Shown: one piece after another, positions 50,824 through 58,686 of the stretch | How the letters are laid out: each line of letters opens with the position of its first letter | Position numbering within the stretch: the first letter of the stretch is position 1 | Source: Streptomyces zhihengii | GTDB lineage: Bacteria > Actinomycetota > Actinomycetes > Streptomycetales > Streptomycetaceae | DNA length: 64,000 nt | NCBI RefSeq assembly: GCF_016919245.1 | Contig: NZ_JAFEJA010000001.1 | Coordinates: 1,922,001-1,986,000, forward strand | Direction of reading: 5' to 3' | Position numbers and translations under genes: made by a program | Notes under the pieces: model-generated | Told to the model about the DNA's origin: nothing | The model's input: only the letters and a program-made list of their open reading frames with translations | The model's database searches: none

Positions 50824-51630
50824 GTGGCCGAGCTGCACACTCCGCGATCCCTGATCGTCACCCTCTACGGCGCCTACGGACGGACGCGCCCGGGGCCCTT
50901 CGCCGTGGCCGAGCTGATCCGGCTGCTGGGGGCCGTCGGCGTCGACGCGCCGTCCGTCCGCTCCTCGGTGTCCCGGCTGAAACGGCGGGGCCTGCTGGTG
51001 CCCGGGCGCACCGCGGACGGCGCCGCCGGGTACGCGCTGTCCGACGACGCGCGGCAGCTCCTCGACGACGGCGACCGGCGGATCTTCGCCGGCGCGCCGG
51101 CCGAGCTCTCCGACGGCTGGGTGCTGGTCGTCTTCTCGGTGCCGGAGTCCGAACGCGCCAAGCGGCACCTGCTCCGCTCCCGGCTCGTCCGGCTCGGCTT
51201 CGGGTCGGCGGCGCCGGGCGTGTGGATCGCCCCGGCCCGGCTGTTCGACGAGACCCGGCACACCCTGCGCCGGCTGCGGCTGGACCCGTACGCGGACCTG
51301 TTCCGCGGCGAGCACCTGGGCTTCACCGCCACCGCGGAGGCGGTCGGCCGCTGGTGGGACCTGGCGGCGATCGCCAAGCAGCACGAGGAGTTCCTCGACC
51401 GGCACGAGCCGGTGCTGCGGGCCTGGGAGCGGCGCGAGGACACCCCGGCGCGGGACGCCTACCGCGACTACCTGCCCGCCCTGGACTCCTGGCGCCGGCT
51501 GCCGTACGCCGACCCCGGCCTGCCCGCCGCCCTGCTGCCGCAGGGCTGGCCGGGCGGCCGCTCGGCGGACGTCTTCACCCGCCTCCACGCCCGCCTCCGC
51601 GACCCGGGCGAGGCTTTCGTCGGGAACTGA
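50824..51630 (+). CDS. PaaX-family transcriptional regulator
   Basis: A 268-residue PaaX-type repressor. The N-terminal winged helix (PRSLIVTLYGAYG, SSVSRLKRRGLLVPGR) is followed by the PaaX central domain (GWVLVVFSVPESERAKRHLLRSRLVRLGFGSAAPGVWIAP) and C-terminal domain (PVLRAWERREDTPARDAYRDYLPALDSWRRLPYADPGLPAALLP). PaaX proteins repress aryl-CoA catabolic operons and are released by an aryl-CoA; here 2-aminobenzoyl-CoA is the natural candidate. The GTG at 50824 starts four nt after the ligase stop, so repressor and ligase are co-expressed. The predicted operator is the 26-bp element found in front of both operons. Confidence 0.9.
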   Translation: MAELHTPRSLIVTLYGAYGRTRPGPFAVAELIRLLGAVGVDAPSVRSSVSRLKRRGLLVPGRTADGAAGYALSDDARQLLDDGDRRIFAGAPAELSDGWVLVVFSVPESERAKRHLLRSRLVRLGFGSAAPGVWIAPARLFDETRHTLRRLRLDPYADLFRGEHLGFTATAEAVGRWWDLAAIAKQHEEFLDRHEPVLRAWERREDTPARDAYRDYLPALDSWRRLPYADPGLPAALLPQGWPGGRSADVFTRLHARLRDPGEAFVGN

Positions 51631-52182
51631 GCGACGGGGCCCGCGGGGCGCGGGCGGCCGGCGCGGCAACCCCGGGCGACCGCTCCCGGCCGGGGCGGCT
51701 GCGGGCGTCCCGGTGTCCCTGACGGGGCCCCGCCGACGCGGCGGCCGGGAACGGTCGCCGCCGCACCCGCCGTGCGCGCGGGCAGTCGACCGGGCGTCCG
51801 CGTGCGAGCCGCCCGCGGGCGCCCTGCGGGCGGACCGAGGGGCCGCCGGGGCGGGGCGCCGGACCCGCGGGCCCGGCGGTCGGAGACGGGGCGGTCCCGG
51901 GACGGGGCGCCGGGGCCCCGCGGGCCGCGGGCCCGGCGGTCAGCGGCCGGGCGATGGCGGTCCCGAGGCGGTGAGGCCGAGGCGGGGGCGGGCTCGGCGG
52001 TCAGCGGCGGAACGAGGGGCCGCCGGGACGGGGCGCCGGGGCCCCGCGGGCCGCGGGCCCGGCGGTCAGCGGCCGGGCGAAGGCGGTCCCGAGGCGGTGA
52101 GGCCGAGGCGGGGGCGGGCTCGGCGGTCAGCGGCGGAACGAGGGGCCGCCGGGACGGGGCGCCGGGGCCGCGGGCCCGGCGG
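51631..52182. other. 552-bp convergent intergenic region filled with repeats
   Basis: No gene is supported between the PaaX gene and the monooxygenase/reductase gene. The first 200 bp are GC-rich filler with a partial repeat around 51845-51900. The rest is the 126-bp array described separately. Confidence 0.6.
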
Positions 52183-52240
52183 TCAGCGGCCGGGCGGGGG
52201 CGGTCCCGGGGCGGTGAGGCCGAGGCGGGGGCGGGGGGCG
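51901..52240. repeat. 126-bp tandem repeats derived from the 3' end of the downstream gene
   Basis: GACGGGGCGCCGGGG recurs at 51901, 52027 and 52153, exactly 126 bp apart. The third copy lacks about ten bp. Each unit contains, on the minus strand, codons like those for PRLGLTA.GP followed by an in-frame TGA; these are the last codons of the monooxygenase/reductase gene. The array therefore looks like repeated duplication of that gene's tail and stop. Confidence 0.85.
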
Positions 52241-54531
52241 TCGGTGCGGCCGGTCGGGGGGGTGCGACTGCCCGCCCGGTACGGGGGCGGCCAGACCGCG
52301 CCCTCGCCCCGGTAGCCCTGCTCGGCCGCCGCGTGCAGCGTCCACTGCGGGTCGTACAGGTGCGGCCGGCCGACGGCGCACAGATCGGCGCGCCCGGCGA
52401 GCAGGATCGAGTTGACGTCGTCCCAGGAGGAGATCGCGCCCACGGCGACCACCGGGACGCCCGTCTCCGCGCGGATCCGGTCCGCGAACGGCGTCTGGTA
52501 CGAGCGCCCGTACTCGGGCCGCTCCCCGGCGACCACCTGCCCGGTGGAGACGTCGACGGCGTCCGCCCCGTGCTCGGCGAAGGCACGGGCGAAGGCGACG
52601 GCGTCCTCGGCCGTGGTGCCACCGTCCGCCCAGTCGGTCGCGGAGAGGCGGACGGTCATCGGCCGGTCGTCCGGCCAGATCTCCCGCACGGTGTCGAAGA
52701 CCTCCAGCGGGAAGCGCAGCCGGGCCCGGAGCGATCCGCCGTAGGCGTCGGTGCGCCGGTTGGTGAGCGGGGAGAGGAAGCCGGAGAGCAGATAGCCGTG
52801 CGCGCAGTGCAGTTCGAGGAGGTCGAAGCCGCTCTCCACGGCCCGGCGGGTGGCCGCCGCGAACTGCTCGCGGACGGCGTCCAGCCCGGCGGCGTCCAGC
52901 TCGCGGGGGGTCTGGCCCACACCGGGCAGGTAGGGCAGCGCCGAGGCCGCCGTCAGCGGCCAGTTGCCGTGCTCCAGCGGCTGGTCCATCCCCTCCCACA
53001 TCCGCCGGGTGGACCCCTTGCCGCCGGAGTGGCCGAGCTGGATCCCGACGGCGGTGCCGGGTGCCTGGCCGTGGACGAAGTCGGTGACGCGGCGCCAGGC
53101 GGCCGTGTGCGCGTCGGTGTACAGGCCGGTGCACCCGGGGGTGATGCGGCCCTCCGGGCTGACGCACACCATCTCCGTCATCACGAGCCCGGCGCCGCCG
53201 AGCGCGCGCGCCCCGAGGTGGACGAGGTGGAAGTCGCCGGGGAGCCCGTCCTCGGCCGAGTACATGTCCATGGGCGAGACGACGACCCGGTTGCGCAGGG
53301 TGAGTCCGCGCAGCCGGAAGGGGGTGAACATCGGCGGTGTGCCGGGCGGGCAGCCGAACTCGCGCTCGACGGTGTCCGTGAAGGCGGCGTCGCGCAGCCG
53401 CAGGTTGGCGTGGGTGACCCGGCGGCTGCGGGTGAGCAGGTTGAAGGCGAACTGCCGCGGCGGCTGCCCGAGATGGCGCCCCAGGTCCTCGAACCAGCGC
53501 AGGCTCGCGGCGGCGGCGCGCTGGGTGGACTCCACGACCGGCCGGCGCTCGCTCTCGTACGCGGCGAGCGCGGCGGGCAGGTCCGGGTGCTCCCCGACGC
53601 AGGCGGCGAGCGCGAGGGCGTCCTCGACGGCCAGTTTGGTGCCGGATCCGATGGAGAAGTGCGCGGTGTGGGCGGCGTCGCCCAGGAGCACCGTCCGGCC
53701 GTGCGACCAGCGGTCGTTGACGACGGTGCGGAAGGCCGTCCAAGCGGAGGAGTTGCCGCGCAGGGGGCGGCCGTCCAGCGCCTCGGCGAAGATCTTGGCG
53801 CAGCGGGCCGCGGACTCCCGCTCGTCCAGCCGGTCGAAGCCGGCGTCCCGCCAGACCTCCTCGCGCATCTCGACGATCACGGTGGAGGCGTCGGCGGCGT
53901 ACGGGTAGCCGTGGAGCTGCATCACGCCGTGCTCGGTCTCGGCGATCTCGAACCGGAAGGCGGAGAACGCGAAGCCGGCGGAGAGCCAGATGTAGCGGCA
54001 GCGGTGGGAGGTGATCCGCGGCCCGAAGACGTCGGCGTGCGCCGCCCGGGTGGCGCTGTGCACACCGTCGGCGGCGATCACCAGGTCGTGGGTGCCGGCC
54101 AGTTCGGCGGCGGACGGCGCCGGGGTGGAGAAGAGCAGCCGGACGCCGAGCGAGGCGCAGCGCCGGTGGAGGATCTCCAGCAGCCTGCGGCGGCCCAGGG
54201 CGGCGAAGCCGTGGCCGCCGGAGCTCTGGTGGTGCCCGCGGTGGACGATGTCGATGCCGTCCCAGCGGACGAACTCCTCCTGGAGCGCGGCGTGGACGAC
54301 GGGATCGGCGTGCGCGATGCCGCCGAGGGTCTCGTCGGACAGGACGACGCCGAAGCCGAAGGTGTCGTCGGGGGCGTTGCGTTCCCAGACGGTGACGTCC
54401 CGGCGCGGGTCGAGCCGTTTGAGCAGCGCGGCGGCGTAGAGGCCGCCGGGCCCGCCGCCGATGACGGCGACCCGCAGACCGCGGTCGCCGGCCGGTGGCG
54501 GCGGCCCGGGCGCGCCGCCCGGCGGGCGCAT
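52183..54531 (-). CDS. Fused 2-aminobenzoyl-CoA monooxygenase/reductase (FAD hydroxylase + OYE domain)
   Basis: A 782-residue two-domain flavoenzyme. Domain 1 (about 1-390) is a salicylyl-CoA 5-hydroxylase-like FAD monooxygenase: VAVIGGGPGGLYAAALLKR, ADGVHSATR and LLGDAAHTAHFSIGSGTKLA. Domain 2 (about 410-760) is an old-yellow-enzyme FMN reductase: FTPFRLRGLTLRNRVVVSPM, HSGGKGS, HCAHGYLLSGFLSPLTNRR and TDAYGGSL. This exact fusion is the layout of 2-aminobenzoyl-CoA monooxygenase/reductase, which hydroxylates and reduces the ring to a non-aromatic CoA product. The ATG at 54531 overlaps the hydratase stop by one base (TGATG). The last codons lie within a duplicated repeat. Salicylyl-CoA as substrate is the main alternative. 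Confidence 0.9.
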   Translation of the reverse strand: MRPPGGAPGPPPPAGDRGLRVAVIGGGPGGLYAAALLKRLDPRRDVTVWERNAPDDTFGFGVVLSDETLGGIAHADPVVHAALQEEFVRWDGIDIVHRGHHQSSGGHGFAALGRRRLLEILHRRCASLGVRLLFSTPAPSAAELAGTHDLVIAADGVHSATRAAHADVFGPRITSHRCRYIWLSAGFAFSAFRFEIAETEHGVMQLHGYPYAADASTVIVEMREEVWRDAGFDRLDERESAARCAKIFAEALDGRPLRGNSSAWTAFRTVVNDRWSHGRTVLLGDAAHTAHFSIGSGTKLAVEDALALAACVGEHPDLPAALAAYESERRPVVESTQRAAAASLRWFEDLGRHLGQPPRQFAFNLLTRSRRVTHANLRLRDAAFTDTVEREFGCPPGTPPMFTPFRLRGLTLRNRVVVSPMDMYSAEDGLPGDFHLVHLGARALGGAGLVMTEMVCVSPEGRITPGCTGLYTDAHTAAWRRVTDFVHGQAPGTAVGIQLGHSGGKGSTRRMWEGMDQPLEHGNWPLTAASALPYLPGVGQTPRELDAAGLDAVREQFAAATRRAVESGFDLLELHCAHGYLLSGFLSPLTNRRTDAYGGSLRARLRFPLEVFDTVREIWPDDRPMTVRLSATDWADGGTTAEDAVAFARAFAEHGADAVDVSTGQVVAGERPEYGRSYQTPFADRIRAETGVPVVAVGAISSWDDVNSILLAGRADLCAVGRPHLYDPQWTLHAAAEQGYRGEGAVWPPPYRAGSRTPPTGRTDAPRPRLGLTAPGPPPPGR

Positions 54532-55358
54532 CAGCGGCCCCGCCACTTCGGGGGCCGCTTCTCGGTGAAGGCCGCGTGGAACTCGGCGTAGTCCTCGCCG
54601 TTCATCAGCAGGGCCTGGGTCGCGGCGTCCATCTCGACGGCCGCCGCGAGCGGCATGTCCAGCTCGGCCGTGAGCAGCGCCTTGGTCTGCGCGTACGCGA
54701 GGGCGGGCCCGTCCGCGAGGTGCCGGGCGAGCTCGGCGGCCCGGGCTCCGGCGCCTCCCTCCTCGACCAGCTCGCTGAGCAGGCCGATCCGCTCGGCCTC
54801 CGGCGCCCGCACCGGCTCGCCGAGCATCAGCAGCCGGGTGGCGTGGCCCAGGCCGACGACCCTCGGCAGCAGATAGGCGGCGCCCATGTCGCCGCCCGAC
54901 AGGCCGACCCGGGTGAAGAGGAAGGCGAAGCGGGTGGAGGGTTCGGCGATCCGGAAGTCGGCCGCGAGCGCGAGCACGGCGCCCGCTCCGGCGGCCACCC
55001 CGTGGAGCGCCGCGATCACCGGGAACGGGCACTCCCGCACGGCGCGGACCACCTGGCCGGTCATCCGGTTGAAGTCGAGGAGCTGGGCGGTGTCCATGGA
55101 GAGGGTGGCGCCGATGATCTCGTCGACGTCACCGCCGGAGCAGAAGCCGCGCCCCTCGCCGCCGAGCACCAGCGCGCGCACGGAGCGGTCGCGGGAGAGC
55201 TCCGCCAGCAGGTCGCGCAGGTCGGCGTAGGCGCCGAAGGTGAGCGCGTTGAGCTTGTCGGGGCGGGCGAGGGTGACGGTCGCGACCCCGTCGTCCCTGG
55301 TCAGCCGCAGATGGTGCCATGCGTCGGTCGGCGGTGCTGATCCGGTAAAGGGGCTCAC
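54531..55358 (-). CDS. Enoyl-CoA hydratase/isomerase family protein
   Basis: A 275-residue crotonase-fold protein. It has VTLARPDKLNALTFGAYADL, LGGEGRGFCSGGDVDEI (oxyanion loop), AALHGVAAGAGAVLALAADFRIA and FTRVGLSGGDMGAAYLLPRVVG. It opens the second operon of the aminobenzoate locus and probably hydrates or hydrolyses a ring-derived CoA ester. The GTG at 55358 has GGAG four to five nt upstream. The stop overlaps the start of the monooxygenase/reductase gene by one base. The promoter region carries the 26-bp shared element. Confidence 0.88.
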   Translation of the reverse strand: MSPFTGSAPPTDAWHHLRLTRDDGVATVTLARPDKLNALTFGAYADLRDLLAELSRDRSVRALVLGGEGRGFCSGGDVDEIIGATLSMDTAQLLDFNRMTGQVVRAVRECPFPVIAALHGVAAGAGAVLALAADFRIAEPSTRFAFLFTRVGLSGGDMGAAYLLPRVVGLGHATRLLMLGEPVRAPEAERIGLLSELVEEGGAGARAAELARHLADGPALAYAQTKALLTAELDMPLAAAVEMDAATQALLMNGEDYAEFHAAFTEKRPPKWRGR

Positions 55359-55416
55359 GTGTGCTCCTTCGGCGGGCGGTCTGCTGCGGCCTGCCCCTCG
55401 AAGTTATCACCTGTTT

Positions 55417-55442
55417 GTGACTGCCGTCATGAGTGCGCGATA
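55417..55442 (-). promoter_or_regulatory. Second copy of the shared 26-bp PaaX-type operator
   Basis: On the minus strand the element begins TATCGCGCACT and ends TGAC-GGCA-GTCA plus C, 21 of 26 bases equal to 49100-49125. It lies about 60 bp upstream of the hydratase GTG. A common regulator for both operons is inferred. Confidence 0.65.
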
Positions 55443-55571
55443 GAGCGTTGTGACAGAACGCGGGTCTCGTCATGGTTCCGGCACAGGTCGCCGCCGATCC
55501 CGTCCCGGCCGGCGATCGGCGCCCCGCGCGTTCGTAGGGTGGGGGGACGACCGACGCCGAACGGACATCCA

Positions 55572-55991
55572 GTGCCCGACTCACCCGCTCCCGCCTCCTG
55601 GCACGTACCGCTCCCGCACACCGCGGCCGCCGTGCCGATGGCCCGTGCGGCGATACGGGCCGCCCTCGCCGGCTCCGACGACCCGGCCGGCCGGGACACC
55701 GCCGAGCTGCTCACCGCGGAGCTGGTCGCCAACGCCGTCCGGCACACGCCCGGCGGCTCCCGGATCGAGCTGGTCGTCGAGCTGCTGCCGAAGCAGTGCC
55801 GGGTGGAGGTGCGCGACGCCGATCCCGAGCCGCCCGCCGCCCTGTCGCCGCACGCGCCGCGGCCGGAACCGGGCCCCTGGCAGGAGCACGGCCGGGGGCT
55901 GCTGCTGATCCGCTCGCTCAGCGCCGAGTGCGGGCACCTGCTCACCGCCTGGGGCAAGGGGGTCTGGTTCTCCCTCACCGTCCGGAACTGA
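55572..55991 (+). CDS. RsbW-like ATP-binding (HATPase) regulatory protein
   Basis: A 139-residue GHKL ATPase of the anti-sigma/serine kinase type common in Streptomyces. The N-box is AELLTAELVANAVRHTPGG and the G-box is EHGRGLLLIRSLSAECG, followed by WFSLTV. Such proteins bind or phosphorylate anti-sigma-factor antagonists; no partner gene is adjacent. The GTG at 55572 gives MPDSPAPASWHVPLPHT. It is a single gene, divergent from the aminobenzoate operon and convergent with argF, so probably unrelated to either. Confidence 0.85.
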   Translation: MPDSPAPASWHVPLPHTAAAVPMARAAIRAALAGSDDPAGRDTAELLTAELVANAVRHTPGGSRIELVVELLPKQCRVEVRDADPEPPAALSPHAPRPEPGPWQEHGRGLLLIRSLSAECGHLLTAWGKGVWFSLTVRN

Positions 55992-56129
55992 CCGCGCGGG
56001 AACCCCCGCCCCCGGACCGCCTCAGGCCCCCTGAACCCCTGAACCCCGGGGTCGCCTCAGACCCCCGGAAACCCGGTTCGTCCGGGAAGCCTCAGGCCCC
56101 CCGGACACCCCGCCCCTCGCGCGGGCCGC

Positions 56130-57140
56130 TCAGCCGCGGCCGCCGGCCAGGGTCGCGACCAGGACCGCCTTGATGGTGTGCATCCGGTTCTCGGCCTCGT
56201 CGAAGACCACCGAGTGGGCCGACTCGAAGACCTCGTCGGTGACCTCCAGCTCGGACAGCCCGTGGCGCTCGTGGATCTGCCGGGCGACCTTGGTGCCCAG
56301 GTCGTGGAAGGCCGGCAGGCAGTGCAGGAACTTCACGCCGGGGTTGCCGGTGGCGCGCAGCACGTCCATGGTCACCGCATACGGGGAGAGCGCCTTGATC
56401 CGCTCGTCCCAGACCTCCTCGGGCTCCCCCATCGACACCCACACGTCGGTGACGACGAAGTCCGCGCCCTGCACGCCCTCGCCGATGTCCTCGGTGAGCG
56501 CGATCCTCGCCCCGCTCGCCGCCGCCAGCTCCTGCGCGGCGGCGACGACCTCCACGGCCGGCCAGTAGGCCCGGGGCGCGACGATCCGCACGTCCATGCC
56601 GAGCAGTGCCGCGGTGACGAGGTAGCTGTTGCCCATGTTGAAGCGGGCGTCGCCCAGGTAGGCGAAGGCGATCCGGTCCAGCGGCTTGTCGCAGTGCTCG
56701 GTCATGGTGAGCACGTCGGCGAGCATCTGGGTGGGGTGCCAGTCGTCGGTCAGCCCGTTGTAGACGGGGACCCCCGCGTGCGCGGCGAGCTCCTCCACCG
56801 TGTGCTGGGCGTCCCCGCGGAACTCGATGGCGTCGAACATCCGGCCGAGGACCCGTGCGGTGTCCTTCGCCGACTCCTTCTTGCCGATGTGGGAACCGGC
56901 CGGATCGATGTACGTCGTCGACGCGCCCTGGTCGGCCGCGGCCACCTCGAAGGCGCAGCGCGTACGCGTCGACGACTTCTCGAAGATCAGGGCGATGTTC
57001 CTGCCCCGCAGCCGCTGGACCTCGGCGCCGGCCCGCTTCGCGGCCTTGAGTTCCGCGGCCAGGGCGAGCAGGCCGCGGAACTCCTCTGCCGTGAAGTCCA
57101 GCTCCTTCAGAAAGTGGCGGCCTTCGAGATGTATCGCCAT
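56130..57140 (-). CDS. argF: Ornithine carbamoyltransferase
   Basis: A 336-residue OTC. Carbamoyl-phosphate binding is seen in [15 protein letters not shown] (57-61 STRTR). Further motifs are [49 protein letters not shown] and [10 protein letters not shown] with the ornithine-site Cys. It interconverts ornithine plus carbamoyl phosphate with citrulline. Together with the adjacent arginine deiminase it could run catabolically, yielding carbamoyl phosphate from citrulline, though it could equally be biosynthetic. The ATG at 57140 follows AGGAGCAGCC. An ARG-box-like palindrome lies 58-73 bp upstream. Confidence 0.94.
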   Translation of the reverse strand: MAIHLEGRHFLKELDFTAEEFRGLLALAAELKAAKRAGAEVQRLRGRNIALIFEKSSTRTRCAFEVAAADQGASTTYIDPAGSHIGKKESAKDTARVLGRMFDAIEFRGDAQHTVEELAAHAGVPVYNGLTDDWHPTQMLADVLTMTEHCDKPLDRIAFAYLGDARFNMGNSYLVTAALLGMDVRIVAPRAYWPAVEVVAAAQELAAASGARIALTEDIGEGVQGADFVVTDVWVSMGEPEEVWDERIKALSPYAVTMDVLRATGNPGVKFLHCLPAFHDLGTKVARQIHERHGLSELEVTDEVFESAHSVVFDEAENRMHTIKAVLVATLAGGRG

Positions 57141-57197
57141 GATGGCTGCTCCTGGGTGGCGGAAAAGCGATGAACCCGTGGAAGTCTATACGACGAC

Positions 57198-57213
57198 CTG
57201 CATCGCTATACAG
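57198..57213 (-). promoter_or_regulatory. Candidate ARG box upstream of argF
   Basis: On the minus strand CTGTATAGCGATGCAG is a 16-bp palindrome with one imperfect pair. The ATNNNNAT-centred form with TGCA arms resembles ArgR sites of actinobacteria. It lies between arcA and argF. The assignment is tentative. Confidence 0.4.
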
Positions 57214-57229
57214 CCCTCGACCCGAGTGT

Positions 57230-58465
57230 TCACCGCACCGCCTCCCGCTCGACGGGACAGCTCATGCACCGGGGCCCGCCCCGCCCCCGGCCCAGCTCGC
57301 TGCCGGGGATCTCGATCACCTCGATGCCCTGCTTGCGCAGGAAGGTGTTCGTCGTCGCGTTGCGCTCGTAGGCCACCACCACCCCCGGCTCCACCGCGAG
57401 CACGTTGCAGCCGTCGTCCCACTGCTCCCGCTCGGCCGCGTGCACGTCCTGGGTCGCGGTCAGCACCCGGATGTCCTTCAGGCCGAGCGCCGCCGCGATG
57501 GCGTCGTGCATCCGCTCCGGCGGATGGTCGCTGACCTTCAGGCCGCCGGAGGTGTCGCCCGGCTCGATCGTGTAGGAGCGGAGCATGCCGAGGCCCGCGT
57601 ACTGCGTGAAGGTGTCCGCGTCGACCATGGTCATCACCGTGTCGAGGTGCATGAACGCCCGGCGCTTCGGCATGTCCAGCGCCACGATGGTGCGGGCCGA
57701 GCCGGCCGCGAAGAGACCGCGCGCCAGCATCTCCACCGCCTGCGGCGTGGTCCGCTCGCTCATCCCGATCAGCACCGCGCCGTTGCCGATGACGAGCACG
57801 TCGCCGCCCTCGATGGTGGACGGGTAGTCGTCCTGCCCCTCCGACCAGTGGTGGAAGTGCGAGGCGTGCTCCCCGACGAAGTGCGGGTGGTACTTGTAGA
57901 TCGCCTCGAAGTGCACCGTCTCGCGCTGACGCGCGGGCCAGCGCATCGCGTTGATCGAGACCCCGTCGTATATCCAGGCCGAAGTGTCGCGGGTGAACAG
58001 GTGGTTGGGCAGCGGCTGGAGCAGGAAGTCGTCCAGGTCCATCGTGTGGAAGCGGACCGAGGTCGGCTCGGGGTGACCGGCGAGGAACTCCCGCTTGGTC
58101 ATCCCGCCGACGAGCGCCTCGACCAGGCGGGGCGCGGACATCTCGTCGAACGCGGCCCTCAGGTGGCCGGTGGCGAGAGGTCCGTACTCCTTCTCGTCGA
58201 AGACCCGGTCCAGCACGAGCTTGCGCGCCTCCCCGATCTCCAGCGACTCGCGCAGCAGATCCCCGAAGAGGTGCACCTTCACCCCGCGGTCGCGCAGCAC
58301 GTCCGCGAAGCCGTCGTGCTCCTGGCGGGCGCGGCGCACCCAGAGCACGTCGTCGAAGAGCAGCGCGTCCTTGTTGCTCGGTGTGAGCCGTTTCAGTTCG
58401 AGATCCGGCCGGTGGAGGATGACCTGGCGCAGCCGGCCGGTCTCGGAGTCGACGTGGAATGCCAT
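57230..58465 (-). CDS. arcA: Arginine deiminase
   Basis: A 411-residue arginine deiminase. Motifs: LFDDVLWV, the guanidine-site segment with [42 protein letters not shown] with the catalytic His, and the nucleophile in [13 protein letters not shown] near the C-terminus. It hydrolyses arginine to citrulline and ammonia. The ATG at 58465 opens [20 protein letters not shown], the usual start; GGAG lies close upstream. It precedes argF on the same strand with an 89-bp gap, so both may be one arginine-utilisation unit. Confidence 0.94.
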   Translation of the reverse strand: MAFHVDSETGRLRQVILHRPDLELKRLTPSNKDALLFDDVLWVRRARQEHDGFADVLRDRGVKVHLFGDLLRESLEIGEARKLVLDRVFDEKEYGPLATGHLRAAFDEMSAPRLVEALVGGMTKREFLAGHPEPTSVRFHTMDLDDFLLQPLPNHLFTRDTSAWIYDGVSINAMRWPARQRETVHFEAIYKYHPHFVGEHASHFHHWSEGQDDYPSTIEGGDVLVIGNGAVLIGMSERTTPQAVEMLARGLFAAGSARTIVALDMPKRRAFMHLDTVMTMVDADTFTQYAGLGMLRSYTIEPGDTSGGLKVSDHPPERMHDAIAAALGLKDIRVLTATQDVHAAEREQWDDGCNVLAVEPGVVVAYERNATTNTFLRKQGIEVIEIPGSELGRGRGGPRCMSCPVEREAVR

Positions 58466-58615
58466 GTCTCCATCCTTGCCGGACGGGGAGCCGTTCACCC
58501 GGCGAACGGCCGACTCCGCTATCCGGAGTGCTCAGGGCTTCTCGTTCGGATCTCGGCGGGCTCGCGTGCCCTGATCCAAACGAGATGCCCAGGGCCCGGC
58601 CACCGCCCCGCCAGC

Positions 58616-58660
58616 GTGCGGTGAGCGCCGGTCGCACAGGGCGACCGGCGGTCACCGCAC
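58616..58660. terminator. 20-bp hairpin (one mismatch) between pnkp and arcA
   Basis: Arms 58616-58635 and 58641-58660 pair with a single G/G-type mismatch around ACAGG. It lies just beyond the stop of the Pnkp gene on the minus strand. Confidence 0.78.
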
Positions 58661-58686
58661 GCGCGGTCCGGGGGCGGACCCGGCCG

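Noticed and set aside
51713..52315. Plus-strand open frames across the 126-bp repeats
   Set aside because: They consist of Arg/Gly/Ala repeats generated by the tandem array and lack a ribosome site; the repeats are better explained as copies of the opposite-strand gene tail.
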